DNA of 64,000 bases from Galbibacter mesophilus (GTDB taxonomy: Bacteria; Bacteroidota; Bacteroidia; Flavobacteriales; Flavobacteriaceae), in contig NZ_JAMQVC010000002.1 of assembly GCF_023721415.1 (NCBI RefSeq), positions 682,001-746,000 on the forward strand, given 5' to 3'. The notes beneath the pieces are model-generated. The model did no database searches. It saw only the letters and a program-made list of their open reading frames with translations, and had not been told where the DNA came from. Positions 17,541-25,477 of this stretch are shown in pieces; position 1 is the first letter of the stretch; each line of letters opens with the position of its first letter. Position numbers and translations under genes: made by a program.

Positions 17541-17957
17541 ATGAGAATTACCCTTATCTTATGCTTATTAATGCAATTTGTTTTCGCAAGAGCAGGAAAC
17601 GAACAAAAGTTTATTGTGCCCCACACAGAATCTTTACACGCGAACCATTTCAATTCTAATTTAACTTCCTGGAGTCTGGAAAGCATGCTTATGCTTTATC
17701 CACAAAGCGGTCTTGAAGACGATTCTATTAAAGTTTATCCAAATCCGGTGAACCGAAAGGATATGCTTAATATTTCAATGACCGATCCTGGAAAAAAACG
17801 TTTAGCTTTTTACGACATTACCGGTAAAATGGTAAAAGTTATAGAAACAGAACGAACTTCTTTTTCGTTTAGTGTACAGGATTTAGGAACGGGTGTTTAC
17901 ATTTTAAATGTAAGTGCTGCAAAATTTCAAACAACTAAAAAGGTGATTGTTAAGTAA
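17541..17957 (+). CDS. Small secreted protein with T9SS C-terminal sorting domain
   Basis: The ATG at 17541 gives 138 residues with a signal peptide (about 1-18). Residues 62-138 form a type A T9SS sorting domain: V-Y-P-N-P-V at 65-70, F-Y-D-I-T-G-K-M-V-K-V at 90-100, L-G-T-G-V-Y-I-L-N-V at 115-124 and the K-K-V-I-V-K end. Only about 43 residues remain between signal and sorting domain, with no recognised fold. The protein should be exported by the Sec then Por secretion pathway and attached to the cell surface or released. Its stop codon lies within the loop of its terminator hairpin. Confidence 0.88.
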   Translation: MRITLILCLLMQFVFARAGNEQKFIVPHTESLHANHFNSNLTSWSLESMLMLYPQSGLEDDSIKVYPNPVNRKDMLNISMTDPGKKRLAFYDITGKMVKVIETERTSFSFSVQDLGTGVYILNVSAAKFQTTKKVIVK

Positions 17958-17976
17958 AACAGTCACCTTGGTTTTT
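17940..17976 (+). terminator. Terminator overlapping the stop codon of the T9SS protein gene
   Basis: Twelve-base stem (17940-17951 with 17958-17969, one mismatch); the 6-base loop contains the TAA stop. A T run follows. Confidence 0.8.
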
Positions 17977-18055
17977 CTGAATTATCAATATTTTCTTTTC
18001 GCTTTCTACTTTATTGGAATTACTTTGTACTTTTGCAACCTCAATTTTAATAATT

Positions 18056-18646
18056 ATGATATTACCTATAGTTGCATACGGTGATCCCGTTTTAAGAAAG
18101 GTAGCCAAAGATATTCCAAAAGATTACCCTAAGCTGGACGAGCTTTTAGAAAACATGTTTGAGACCATGTACAATGCCTATGGGGTAGGTTTAGCTGCAC
18201 CCCAAGTTGGTTTGCCCATTCGCTTATTTGTAATCGATGCTTCTGCCTTTGCAGATGATGAAGATTTATCTGAGGAAGAAAGAGAGATGCTAAAAAACTT
18301 TAAAAAGGTTTTTATCAATCCTACAATCATTGAGGAGACTGGTAAAGAATGGACCTTTAATGAAGGCTGTTTAAGCATACCCGATATCCGTGAAGATATT
18401 TCCAGGAATGAAACCATTAAAATTGAATACTTAGATGCCGATCTAAAACTACATACTGAAGAGTTCAGTGGATTGGCAGCAAGGGTTATTCAGCATGAAT
18501 ATGACCACATTGAAGGTGTTTTGTTTACAGACAAGCTTTCTAGTCTAAAGAAAAGATTGCTGAAAGGTAAACTGAGTAACATTTCAAAAGGAAAAATAAA
18601 AGTAGATTATAAAATGCGTTTTCCAGATGCTAAAAAAGCACGTTAA
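18056..18646 (+). CDS. def: Peptide deformylase
   Basis: The ATG at 18056 matches the conserved start M-I-L-P-I-V-A-Y-G-D-P-V-L-R; 196 residues. The three family motifs are present: G-V-G-L-A-A-P-Q-V-G, E-G-C-L-S-I-P (metal Cys) and Q-H-E-Y-D-H (metal His pair with catalytic Glu). An acidic insertion between motifs 1 and 2 is common in Bacteroidota. The enzyme removes N-formyl groups from new proteins. A TACTTTTG box at 18028-18035 is a possible -7 element. Confidence 0.96.
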   Translation: MILPIVAYGDPVLRKVAKDIPKDYPKLDELLENMFETMYNAYGVGLAAPQVGLPIRLFVIDASAFADDEDLSEEEREMLKNFKKVFINPTIIEETGKEWTFNEGCLSIPDIREDISRNETIKIEYLDADLKLHTEEFSGLAARVIQHEYDHIEGVLFTDKLSSLKKRLLKGKLSNISKGKIKVDYKMRFPDAKKAR

Positions 18647-18704
18647 ACGTTTTGAATATACAATCAAAGCAAAGATATTTGCGTTCTCAAAAAAATAATT
18701 GTTT

Positions 18705-19139
18705 ATGGGCTTAGATAAAATATTGGCCATTTCGGGAAAACCGGGACTTTATGAATTAAAAGCACAAACCCGATCTGGTTTTGTGGCACAATCTTTAATC
18801 GATGGTAAAAAAATAAGCGTTGGTTTACGTAATAATGTAAGCTTGCTTTCAGAAATTGCTATTTATACCTTGTCGGAAGAAGTTCCGCTTCGTGAGGTTT
18901 TCAATAAAATAAAAGAGAAGGAAAACGGTGGAAAAACTTCAGTAGGTCATAAAGAACCTAAAATAAAACTGGAGGAGTATTTCTTTGAAGTACTACCAGA
19001 TTATGATGAAGACAGAGTATATGCCAGCGACATTAAAAAAGTGATTCAATGGTACAACCTTTTGGTAGATAAAGGGATTACGGATTTCGACTCTGCAGAA
19101 AATAAAGAAGAGGGAGAGGCTGAAGAAGCTTCAGAATAG
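18705..19139 (+). CDS. DUF5606 family protein
   Basis: The ATG at 18705 begins M-G-L-D-K-I-L-A-I-S-G-K-P-G, the conserved start of this Bacteroidota family (144 residues). The fold starts with a small domain around T-R-S-G-F-V-A-Q-S-L, and the C-terminal end is acidic and disordered. The function is not known. It directly follows def (58 bases), an association common in Flavobacteriia, and ends at a strong terminator. Confidence 0.85.
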   Translation: MGLDKILAISGKPGLYELKAQTRSGFVAQSLIDGKKISVGLRNNVSLLSEIAIYTLSEEVPLREVFNKIKEKENGGKTSVGHKEPKIKLEEYFFEVLPDYDEDRVYASDIKKVIQWYNLLVDKGITDFDSAENKEEGEAEEASE

Positions 19140-19163
19140 TCTTATTCACACTCCATGTTAATA

Positions 19164-19203
19164 AAAAAGGAAGCCTGTTTGTAAAAACAGGCTTCCTTTT
19201 TTA
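19164..19203 (+). terminator. Terminator after the DUF5606 gene
   Basis: Strong hairpin with a near-perfect stem of about 15 bases (AAGGAAGCCTGTTT and its complement) ending in a T run. Confidence 0.92.
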
Positions 19204-19312
19204 GTAAATTTAAATACTAAGAAGAGTAGGGCAAAACACCTAATTATATCCATAGGTTTGGAGACTTACGCTTTTTACCCTCTCAAAAGTCGATTTAAAA
19301 AACCGCATCCAA

Positions 19313-19822
19313 ATGATTCGTTATACTGCCAAAAGTAATTTACTTGCGCTCAAAGAAATTATTTCTAAATTATCCCTTGAACAGTTTAAGGAACCCATTT
19401 TGGTGCTAAACCATTCCTCGATTGGGATGCATGTAAGGCATGTTTTGGAATTTTACCAATGCCTATTTAATGCGGTTTCAAAAGAAGTATTGAATTATGA
19501 TGATAGATTACGCAACAAGCAAATAGAAACCGATTTGTCGTATTGTTTGACTATTTTGGACGAAATTCTTTTAAAGATTGATGGAGCGGACGAAAATTCG
19601 GTTTTTACACTTTTTGCAAATTATGCCATAGATGGGGAGAGAGCTCCAGAAGAAGTGCAAACAACCATGAAAAGGGAGCTTATTTATAACATTGAACACA
19701 CCGTACACCATTTGGCAATTATAAAAATTGGGGTCAAGGCATTGGATCCTTCAATAGAATTTAATGAAAATATTGGGGTAGCAGCCTCCACCTTACGATT
19801 TAAAAAAGCATGTGCACAGTAA
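19313..19822 (+). CDS. DinB-like protein
   Basis: A 169-residue, mostly helical protein of the DinB/YfiT four-helix bundle type. The metal-binding histidines are visible as M-H-V-R-H-V-L-E-F near 42-49 and H-T-V-H-H-L-A near 125-131. Members act as metal-dependent thiol transferases or have unknown roles. It overlaps the next gene by 13 bases, so the two are coupled. The precise reaction is unknown. Confidence 0.8.
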   Translation: MIRYTAKSNLLALKEIISKLSLEQFKEPILVLNHSSIGMHVRHVLEFYQCLFNAVSKEVLNYDDRLRNKQIETDLSYCLTILDEILLKIDGADENSVFTLFANYAIDGERAPEEVQTTMKRELIYNIEHTVHHLAIIKIGVKALDPSIEFNENIGVAASTLRFKKACAQ

Positions 19823-20499
19823 GTTTTATACCTAAAAATGATGGATTTTATCTGACTTCCAATAGGGATGAAGATCCGCTTCGCGAAACCTTACCACCTC
19901 AAAAGACTACTTTAAAGAATGGCGTTACATTAGAAGCTCCCATTGATAAAGAAAAAAGGGGAAGCTGGATTGCTACCGATAATCAAGGGAAGGTGGCCTG
20001 TATTTTAAACGGTGGCTTTGAATTGCACGAAAGGCAACTTCCATACGCAAAAAGTCGTGGAGCTTTTGTATTTGAAGCTTTTGAATATGATACTTTTCTA
20101 GATTTCATGGATGGGGTAAACTTAAACAACATTGAGCCCTTTACTTTAATTTTAGTGGACTCTTTTTTACAGGTATTGGTTTGGGATGGTAAAAAAAAGC
20201 ATATTCAGCTATTGAGTAAAGAAATTCCACATTTATGGTCGTCATCAACGCTTTACAGTCCCGAGATTCATGAAAGAAAGCTTGAAATATTTGATGAGTT
20301 TCTTCAAAAGGGAAAAGTTACGGCTGAATCTATTTTAGCATTGCACGGAATTGATGGTGATGATGAATTTGTATTAAATCTTCCGTATGTAAAAACGGTA
20401 AGTACAACCCAAGTAATCGTGAATTCAGAAAAAGCAGAGCTTACTTATTTTGATAGAAACTTGGCCGAAATAGCATCCGATACAAGTAAACAACCTTGA
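19810..20499 (+). CDS. NRDE family protein (TANGO2-like)
   Basis: The 229-residue protein starts M-C-T-V-S-F and contains the hallmark S-N-R-D-E-D at 17-22, as in the NRDE/TANGO2 family, which has an Ntn-hydrolase-like fold with Cys2 as a possible nucleophile. The eukaryotic homologue is linked to acyl-CoA or heme trafficking; the bacterial role is unclear. It overlaps the DinB-like gene by 13 bases. Confidence 0.85.
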   Translation: MCTVSFIPKNDGFYLTSNRDEDPLRETLPPQKTTLKNGVTLEAPIDKEKRGSWIATDNQGKVACILNGGFELHERQLPYAKSRGAFVFEAFEYDTFLDFMDGVNLNNIEPFTLILVDSFLQVLVWDGKKKHIQLLSKEIPHLWSSSTLYSPEIHERKLEIFDEFLQKGKVTAESILALHGIDGDDEFVLNLPYVKTVSTTQVIVNSEKAELTYFDRNLAEIASDTSKQP

Positions 20500-20599
20500 A
20501 ACGGGCACACGAGAAATTATAGATTAAAAAGAATATTTCGACGCTTGCCTGACGGCAGTCAGCTTATAAATCACACTTAGTAAGCAAAAGGAACTCTTG

Positions 20600-21634
20600 A
20601 TGAAATGGAAACGTTGGCGCATAAAAATGACTTCTTGGGAATATTGGCCCATGTGGGTGTTATATGTTCCCGTGGTGTTTCAGCATTTCTACCTGGCTTT
20701 AAAGGCTAAAAGTCTCTTTTTTTTCCTAAAAGTAAATCCCGCCATAAAAGAAGGTTTTATTTTAAGTGATGAAAAATACACTTCTCTCAAATTGGTTCCT
20801 GAAGAAAACAGACCAAAAACGATTTTAATTGAAAAAGGAAAGTCGCTGAGTGATATTTCTGATGCTTTAAAAAAAAATGCAATAGAGTTTCCTATAATTG
20901 TGAAACCCAATATAGGTTTCCGCGGAGTTTTGGTAAAGCTTTGTGAAAAAGTGGATGATTTAAAGGGTATTGACTTCAACAAAACATCCTATATCATTCA
21001 AGAGTATATAGATTTTCCGGTGGAAGTTGGAGTTTTCTATTACCGTTTTCCAAATTCGCTGTCGGGTTTCATTCCTTCCATTACGCTAAAAGAATTTTTA
21101 TCCATTACCGGTGACGGTATTTCTACTTTTTCTGAATTAATAGAGCAGAAGCCCCGAGCATTTCTTCAATATGATAAATTAAAAAATACATTTTTTGATA
21201 CATGGGATAAAGTGATTCCTAAAGGAGAGATTATTAAACTGGAAAACATAGGAAATCACAATCGCGGTACTAAATTTATTAATGGGAATCATATAATTGA
21301 CGAAGCACTACTCAAAGTATTTGATGAGCTTAGTTTTAAAATGAAAGGTTTTTATTTCGGCAGGTTTGATATAAGAACAAGCTCCATCGCTGATTTGAAA
21401 AAAGGAAAGAACTTTAAAATTCTGGAAGTGAACGGAGTGGGTGCTGAGGCAACACATATTTATGACCCCAATTATCGTCTTTTGGATGCATGGCGCGAAA
21501 CTCTTTTTCTATGGCGGATAGCCTTTAACATAGCTATGGAAAACAAGCAAAAAGGAGAGCAATTTCCTGTTTTTTCTGATGCGAAAAAGCGTTATTTGCA
21601 ATATAAAAATTACAAAAAAGTAGCCCTAAGCTAG
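20600..21634 (+). CDS. ATP-grasp-like protein
   Basis: The ATG at 20600, three bases after a TTG, gives 344 residues with an upstream AAAAGGAA ribosome site. The N-terminal 40 residues are hydrophobic and aromatic (W-E-Y-W-P-M-W-V-L-Y), suggesting membrane contact. The rest resembles ATP-grasp enzymes: I-I-V-K-P-N-I-G-F-R-G near 92-101, I-Q-E-Y-I near 131, and the metal-binding E-V-N-G-V-G-A-E near 273-280. It may ligate a small molecule to an amine or carboxylate; the substrate is unknown. Confidence 0.75.
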   Translation: MKWKRWRIKMTSWEYWPMWVLYVPVVFQHFYLALKAKSLFFFLKVNPAIKEGFILSDEKYTSLKLVPEENRPKTILIEKGKSLSDISDALKKNAIEFPIIVKPNIGFRGVLVKLCEKVDDLKGIDFNKTSYIIQEYIDFPVEVGVFYYRFPNSLSGFIPSITLKEFLSITGDGISTFSELIEQKPRAFLQYDKLKNTFFDTWDKVIPKGEIIKLENIGNHNRGTKFINGNHIIDEALLKVFDELSFKMKGFYFGRFDIRTSSIADLKKGKNFKILEVNGVGAEATHIYDPNYRLLDAWRETLFLWRIAFNIAMENKQKGEQFPVFSDAKKRYLQYKNYKKVALS

Positions 21635-21665
21635 AAATCCCTCAAATCGCTATACAAATTTAAAA

Positions 21666-22451
21666 ATGACTGGAATGAATTCAAGACAAGAGCAACTTCA
21701 GGCAGTAGACAGGTTATTGACTATCATGGATGAATTGCGCGAACAATGTCCATGGGATAAAAAACAAACCTTACAAAGCCTTCGCCATCTTACTATTGAA
21801 GAAACGTACGAGTTGGGAGATGCTATTTTGGACAATGATTTGGAGGAGGTAAAAAAAGAATTGGGCGATTTGCTGTTGCACATTGTTTTCTATGCCAAAA
21901 TAGGAAGCGAAACAAACGATTTTGATATCGCAGATGTAGCCAATGGAATTTGCGAAAAACTGATTTCAAGGCATCCACATATTTATAGCGATGTAAAGGT
22001 AGAAAATGAAGAGGACGTAAAGAGAAATTGGGAAAGCCTTAAGCTTAAAGAGGGCAAGAAAAGTGTTTTGGAAGGCGTGCCCAAAAGTTTACCAGCCTTA
22101 GTGAAGGCAAGCAGAATACAAGACAAAGTAGCCGGTGTTGGTTTTGATTGGGAAGAGCCACAACAGGTTTTTGAAAAATTACAGGAAGAATTGGGGGAGT
22201 TGCAAGAAGAAGTTAACAAAGATGATAAAGATAAAATTGAAGCCGAATTTGGTGATGTGCTATTTTCAATGATTAATTATGCTCGGTTTTTAAAAATCAA
22301 TCCTGAGGATGCTTTGGAACGAACCAATAAAAAGTTCATAAAACGATTTCAATATTTGGAAAGCAAATCCAAAGAATTTGGGAAAAGCCTTGAGGATATG
22401 ACACTTACCGAAATGGACGTTTTTTGGGAAGAAGCCAAGCGTATTTCATGA
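21666..22451 (+). CDS. mazG: Nucleoside triphosphate pyrophosphohydrolase MazG
   Basis: At 261 residues it has the length of E. coli MazG, with two tandem MazG domains. The first holds C-P-W-D-K-K-Q-T-x-x-S-L-R-x-x-x-x-E-E-T-Y-E-L and E-L-G-D-L-L-L-H; the second has E-E-L-G-E-L near 175 and E-F-G-D-V-L-F-S near 195, with E-x-x-D metal sites. It converts NTPs and dNTPs to monophosphates plus pyrophosphate, cleansing the pool. The first ATG at 21666 is used; an ATG four codons later is also possible. Confidence 0.94.
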   Translation: MTGMNSRQEQLQAVDRLLTIMDELREQCPWDKKQTLQSLRHLTIEETYELGDAILDNDLEEVKKELGDLLLHIVFYAKIGSETNDFDIADVANGICEKLISRHPHIYSDVKVENEEDVKRNWESLKLKEGKKSVLEGVPKSLPALVKASRIQDKVAGVGFDWEEPQQVFEKLQEELGELQEEVNKDDKDKIEAEFGDVLFSMINYARFLKINPEDALERTNKKFIKRFQYLESKSKEFGKSLEDMTLTEMDVFWEEAKRIS

Positions 22452-22500
22452 AACCGAATAAAAGGGTATTTTAACGAATATTAATGAATTTAGCTCGAAA

Positions 22501-22533
22501 TTTGTTTTTTATTTAAGAAATGTTTTATATTTG
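22501..22533 (+). promoter_or_regulatory. Promoter of the ECF sigma gene
   Basis: TTTG (22501-22504), 21 bases, then TATATTTG (22526-22533): an exact fit to the Bacteroidota TTTG-N19-21-TAnnTTTG promoter. The expected start near 22540 leaves a leader of about 100 bases before 22647. Confidence 0.8.
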
Positions 22534-22646
22534 GCACTGAACTAATTTAAAAAACGAACGCCTATACCATAAAATTACTTTTAAACTAATAATGAATTAA
22601 CAATGAGTTGCCACTGGCAACCCTAATTTGTATTAAAAGTAATTGT

Positions 22647-23228
22647 ATGGAGCAAACACTTCACGACGGTGCCCTTGTAGCACAGTATATAAAAGGCGAC
22701 GAACAATCTCTCGAAATATTGATAAATAGGCATTCTCAGCGTATTTATAGCTTTATATTTTCAAAGGTTTACGACAAAGATGTTACGGAAGATATCTTTC
22801 AAGATACATTCATCAAAGTAATAAAAACTTTAAAAAGAGGTAATTACAACGAAGAAGGAAAGTTTTTACCTTGGGTAATGCGTATTTCCCATAACCTGGT
22901 CATAGATTATTTCAGAAAAAACTCAAGAATGCCAAAATTTGAAGGCAGCGACGATTTCAATATCTTTTCTGTTCTTGGCGATTCTGCTTTAAATGCTGAA
23001 AAACAAATCATTAAAGACCAAGTAGAAACCGACGTTAAAAGACTAATAGACGAATTACCGGAAGACCAAAGGGAAGTATTGGTAATGCGGCTTTATAAGG
23101 ATATGAGTTTTAAGGAAATTGCAGAACAAACAAATGTGAGTATAAATACAGCTTTGGGTAGAATGCGTTACGCAATAATCAATTTAAGGAAGATGGTAGA
23201 AAAGAATAATATTGTTTTAACTAATTGA
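22647..23228 (+). CDS. RNA polymerase sigma factor, ECF family
   Basis: The ATG at 22647 begins M-E-Q-T-L-H-D and gives 193 residues. Region 2 runs from about 25 to 100 with the D-V-T-E-D-I-F-Q-D-T-F core helix and I-S-H-N-L-V-I-D-Y-F-R-K; region 4 (about 130-185) has L-P-E-D-Q-R-E-V-L-V-M-R and the F-K-E-I-A-E-Q-T-N-V-S helix-turn-helix. No anti-sigma gene is adjacent. A small 47-residue gene follows in the same direction and may be co-transcribed, so regulation may differ from the classical sigma/anti-sigma pair. Confidence 0.93.
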   Translation: MEQTLHDGALVAQYIKGDEQSLEILINRHSQRIYSFIFSKVYDKDVTEDIFQDTFIKVIKTLKRGNYNEEGKFLPWVMRISHNLVIDYFRKNSRMPKFEGSDDFNIFSVLGDSALNAEKQIIKDQVETDVKRLIDELPEDQREVLVMRLYKDMSFKEIAEQTNVSINTALGRMRYAIINLRKMVEKNNIVLTN

Positions 23229-23283
23229 TACAATATAAAGATGATAGCTCCGTTATTAAATTATTAATAATAAAATTTGGGGC

Positions 23284-23427
23284 ATGCAAAAACTTTACTC
23301 TTTTCAGAAATCAAAATCCGATACGTTAAAACCCAAAGAATCAACTATTGAATTTTTACTTAGTTATTCTAAGGCTTTAAGTGTTATGAAGTACAAAAAG
23401 TTGGAATTTGACACCTTGTTAAACTAA
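23284..23427 (+). CDS. Small 47-residue protein downstream of the ECF sigma factor
   Basis: A short ORF beginning M-Q-K-L-Y-S-F-Q-K-S-K and ending L-E-F-D-T-L-L-N, with 55 bases between it and the sigma gene and a terminator right after it. It is basic and mainly helical, with the segment P-K-E-S-T-I-E-F-L-L in the middle. From memory, comparable short proteins follow this sigma factor in other Flavobacteriia, but I cannot verify that here. The function is unknown. Confidence 0.65.
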   Translation: MQKLYSFQKSKSDTLKPKESTIEFLLSYSKALSVMKYKKLEFDTLLN

Positions 23428-23436
23428 ACTTTTTCT

Positions 23437-23470
23437 AAAAAGACCTGTTGTTCATCAACGGGTCTTTTTT
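23437..23470. terminator. Bidirectional terminator between the sigma operon and nth
   Basis: Stem AAAAAGACC..GTTG with its complement (one GU pair), A-rich on the left and T-rich on the right, so it can serve both converging units. It overlaps the end of the nth gene. Confidence 0.85.
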
Positions 23471-24123
23471 GTTTTAGCCGCGTTGTAATCTTTTATAACC
23501 GACTTCCTCCCGATAGTTTTGGTAATAATGTCCTTTTCAAGATTCCAGCCTCTTGCGGGCGAATACTCCCGTGCGTAATAAATTATTTGAAGATGGAGCT
23601 TGTTCCATAATTCTTTTTTGAACAAGCGTTTGGCATCTTTTTCTGTTTGGGTTACATTCTTACCGTTGGAAAGTCCCCAGCGGTACATCAATCGGTGAAT
23701 ATGTGTATCTACAGGAAAAGCAGGTATGCCAAAAGCTTGGGATATCACCACGCTAGCTGTTTTGTGACCAACACCGGGCAATGCTTCCAATGCTTCCATA
23801 TCCGCAGGAACTTCACCGTTGTACTTTTCAATTAAAATTTGCGATAGTCCGTGGATGCCTTTGGATTTCATAGGTGATAAACCGACTGGCTTAATGATTT
23901 CCCGTATTTCTTCCACAGATAATTTCACCATTTGGTAGGGATTTATAGCCCTATCAAAAAGTAATGGAGTTATTTGATTAACTCTTGCGTCGGTACTTTG
24001 AGCGGACATTAAAACGGCTATTAAAAGGGTATAGGGATCGGTATGGTCAAGGGGAATGGGAACGGTTGGGTATAACTCTTCCAAAGTATTCACCACAAAA
24101 TCAACCTTTTCTGCTTTGGTCAT
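23455..24123 (-). CDS. nth: Endonuclease III, iron-sulfur-free form
   Basis: At 222 residues it has the helix-hairpin-helix G-V-G-H-K-T-A (catalytic Lys121) and F-P-V-D-T-H-I (Asp139), the pair that makes endonuclease III a bifunctional glycosylase/AP lyase for oxidised pyrimidines. The C-terminal 4Fe-4S loop normally holding four cysteines is replaced by R-E-Y-S-P-A-R-G-W, and the protein has no cysteine at all. It acts on DNA in base excision repair. The gene converges on the sigma operon through a shared terminator. Confidence 0.94.
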   Translation of the reverse strand: MTKAEKVDFVVNTLEELYPTVPIPLDHTDPYTLLIAVLMSAQSTDARVNQITPLLFDRAINPYQMVKLSVEEIREIIKPVGLSPMKSKGIHGLSQILIEKYNGEVPADMEALEALPGVGHKTASVVISQAFGIPAFPVDTHIHRLMYRWGLSNGKNVTQTEKDAKRLFKKELWNKLHLQIIYYAREYSPARGWNLEKDIITKTIGRKSVIKDYNAAKTKKTR

Positions 24124-24173
24124 TTTTACGTAATTTTAAACAAAAATAACGGAACAAAGTTCAAATAAAAAAT

Positions 24174-24635
24174 ATGTTTATGAAGACATTGAAAGCAGGA
24201 GATAAAGTACCGGATTTTACAGTAAAAGATCAAGATGGAAACGATGTTTCCCTATCCGATTATAAAGGAAAGAAACTAGTGGTATTTTTCTATCCAAAGG
24301 CCAGTACACCGGGTTGTACCGCCGAAGCATGCAATTTAAGGGATAATTACAAAGCCCTTCAGGAAGAGGGTTACAGTTTGTTGGGCGTTAGTGCAGATTC
24401 TCAAAAAAGACAAACCAATTTTAAGAACAAGTATGAGTTTCCATTTCCTTTATTGGCAGATGAAGAAAAGGAAGTCATTAATGCTTTTGGCGTTTGGGGA
24501 CCTAAGAAATTTATGGGTCGCGAATATGACGGGATTCACCGTATGACTTTTATTGTAAATGAAGAAGGGGTAGTGGAGCGCGTAATTGAAAAGGTAAAAA
24601 CAAAAGATCACGCCGCCCAAATATTGGATGCGTAG
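24174..24635 (+). CDS. bcp: Thioredoxin-dependent thiol peroxidase (BCP peroxiredoxin)
   Basis: A 153-residue peroxiredoxin (151 if the ATG at 24180 is used). The peroxidatic Cys is in T-P-G-C-T-A-E-A-C with the resolving Cys five residues later, the atypical 2-Cys arrangement of BCP/PrxQ. The N-terminal K-V-P-D-F-T and G-V-S-A-D-S segments fit the family. It reduces hydrogen peroxide and lipid peroxides using thioredoxin. It diverges from nth with a 50-base gap that must hold both promoters. Confidence 0.95.
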   Translation: MFMKTLKAGDKVPDFTVKDQDGNDVSLSDYKGKKLVVFFYPKASTPGCTAEACNLRDNYKALQEEGYSLLGVSADSQKRQTNFKNKYEFPFPLLADEEKEVINAFGVWGPKKFMGREYDGIHRMTFIVNEEGVVERVIEKVKTKDHAAQILDA

Positions 24636-24650
24636 ATTTTGATAATAAGA

Positions 24651-24691
24651 AAAATGCGAGCATTCTTTTAAAGGAAGTTCGCATTTTTTGT
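24651..24691 (+). terminator. Terminator after bcp
   Basis: Inverted repeat AAAATGCGA with TCGCATTTTT about 18 bases later, ending in a T run. Confidence 0.8.
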
Positions 24692-24779
24692 GCTTTTAGA
24701 ATCCCATGCTTTTATAAGTTAAATCGTTTATAGAGACGAAATAATAAATTCAATCGGCTAACTTAAAATGTCATAATAA

Positions 24780-25310
24780 ATGAACTTGGTAAAATTTAGT
24801 AAAGATTTAGGAAACTTGAAGCCTAATAGAAAATTACTTTTAAGAAGAGGGTATAGTGATGAAATGATTGATAAATTATATATTCAAGAGTATCAAATAG
24901 AAGATAAAATTTTAAATTCAAAGGCCTTAAATCACTACAAATCTATAGAAGCACGAGATTTCATCGAACTATTTAATTTAGAAAGGTTTAGAATAAGGAA
25001 CATAAGTTTTCCGAAGAAATTGGAATATGTAGAGAAGTATCTAAAAGTAGGGGAATTTGATGGCGGTTATTTGGGGTTAGATGAAATAACCGGAATGATT
25101 TACATAATATATTCTGATAACTTAAATTGTGTAAATGAAATCTTTTCCACAAAAGACTCAGAATATTTTGACATTTTATTGATAATCGCAGAATATTCTA
25201 AGAATGTTTCCGAAGGTAAAATCAATGCCTTTGATGAGAATGCTAAAAACAAATTTATTGAAAAATGTTATTCAGTTTGTCCATCAGGATCATATGAGAT
25301 ATTCTTATGA
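24780..25310 (+). CDS. Uncharacterised protein, possibly SUKH-like
   Basis: This 176-residue protein has no signal peptide and is rich in Lys, Glu, Ile and Asn. The segment F-D-G-G-Y-L-G-L-D near 93-101 and the following short strands recall SMI1/KNR4 (SUKH) immunity proteins, but I cannot assign it with confidence. The coding sequence is more AT-rich than its neighbours. It is an isolated gene: no toxin is encoded next to it. If SUKH-like it could be an orphan immunity protein. Confidence 0.6.
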   Translation: MNLVKFSKDLGNLKPNRKLLLRRGYSDEMIDKLYIQEYQIEDKILNSKALNHYKSIEARDFIELFNLERFRIRNISFPKKLEYVEKYLKVGEFDGGYLGLDEITGMIYIIYSDNLNCVNEIFSTKDSEYFDILLIIAEYSKNVSEGKINAFDENAKNKFIEKCYSVCPSGSYEIFL

Positions 25311-25477
25311 TTTTCTTATTAAAAGTTTGAAATATATGGTATCCTCCAGCAAGTGATATCTTCCTATCTGCGCACAATCAAAATGAGTAAAACCAAAAAC
25401 ACACGAGACTTTTCAATAGTTCAAAATTAAAACTTATAAATACACTAGAAATCCCAAGCAGGAAGTTTCAATTCTTC

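Noticed and set aside
20540-20575. Short inverted repeat CTGAC-GGCA-GTCAG
   Set aside because: The stem is five bases with no T run, so it is too weak to call a terminator or repeat element.
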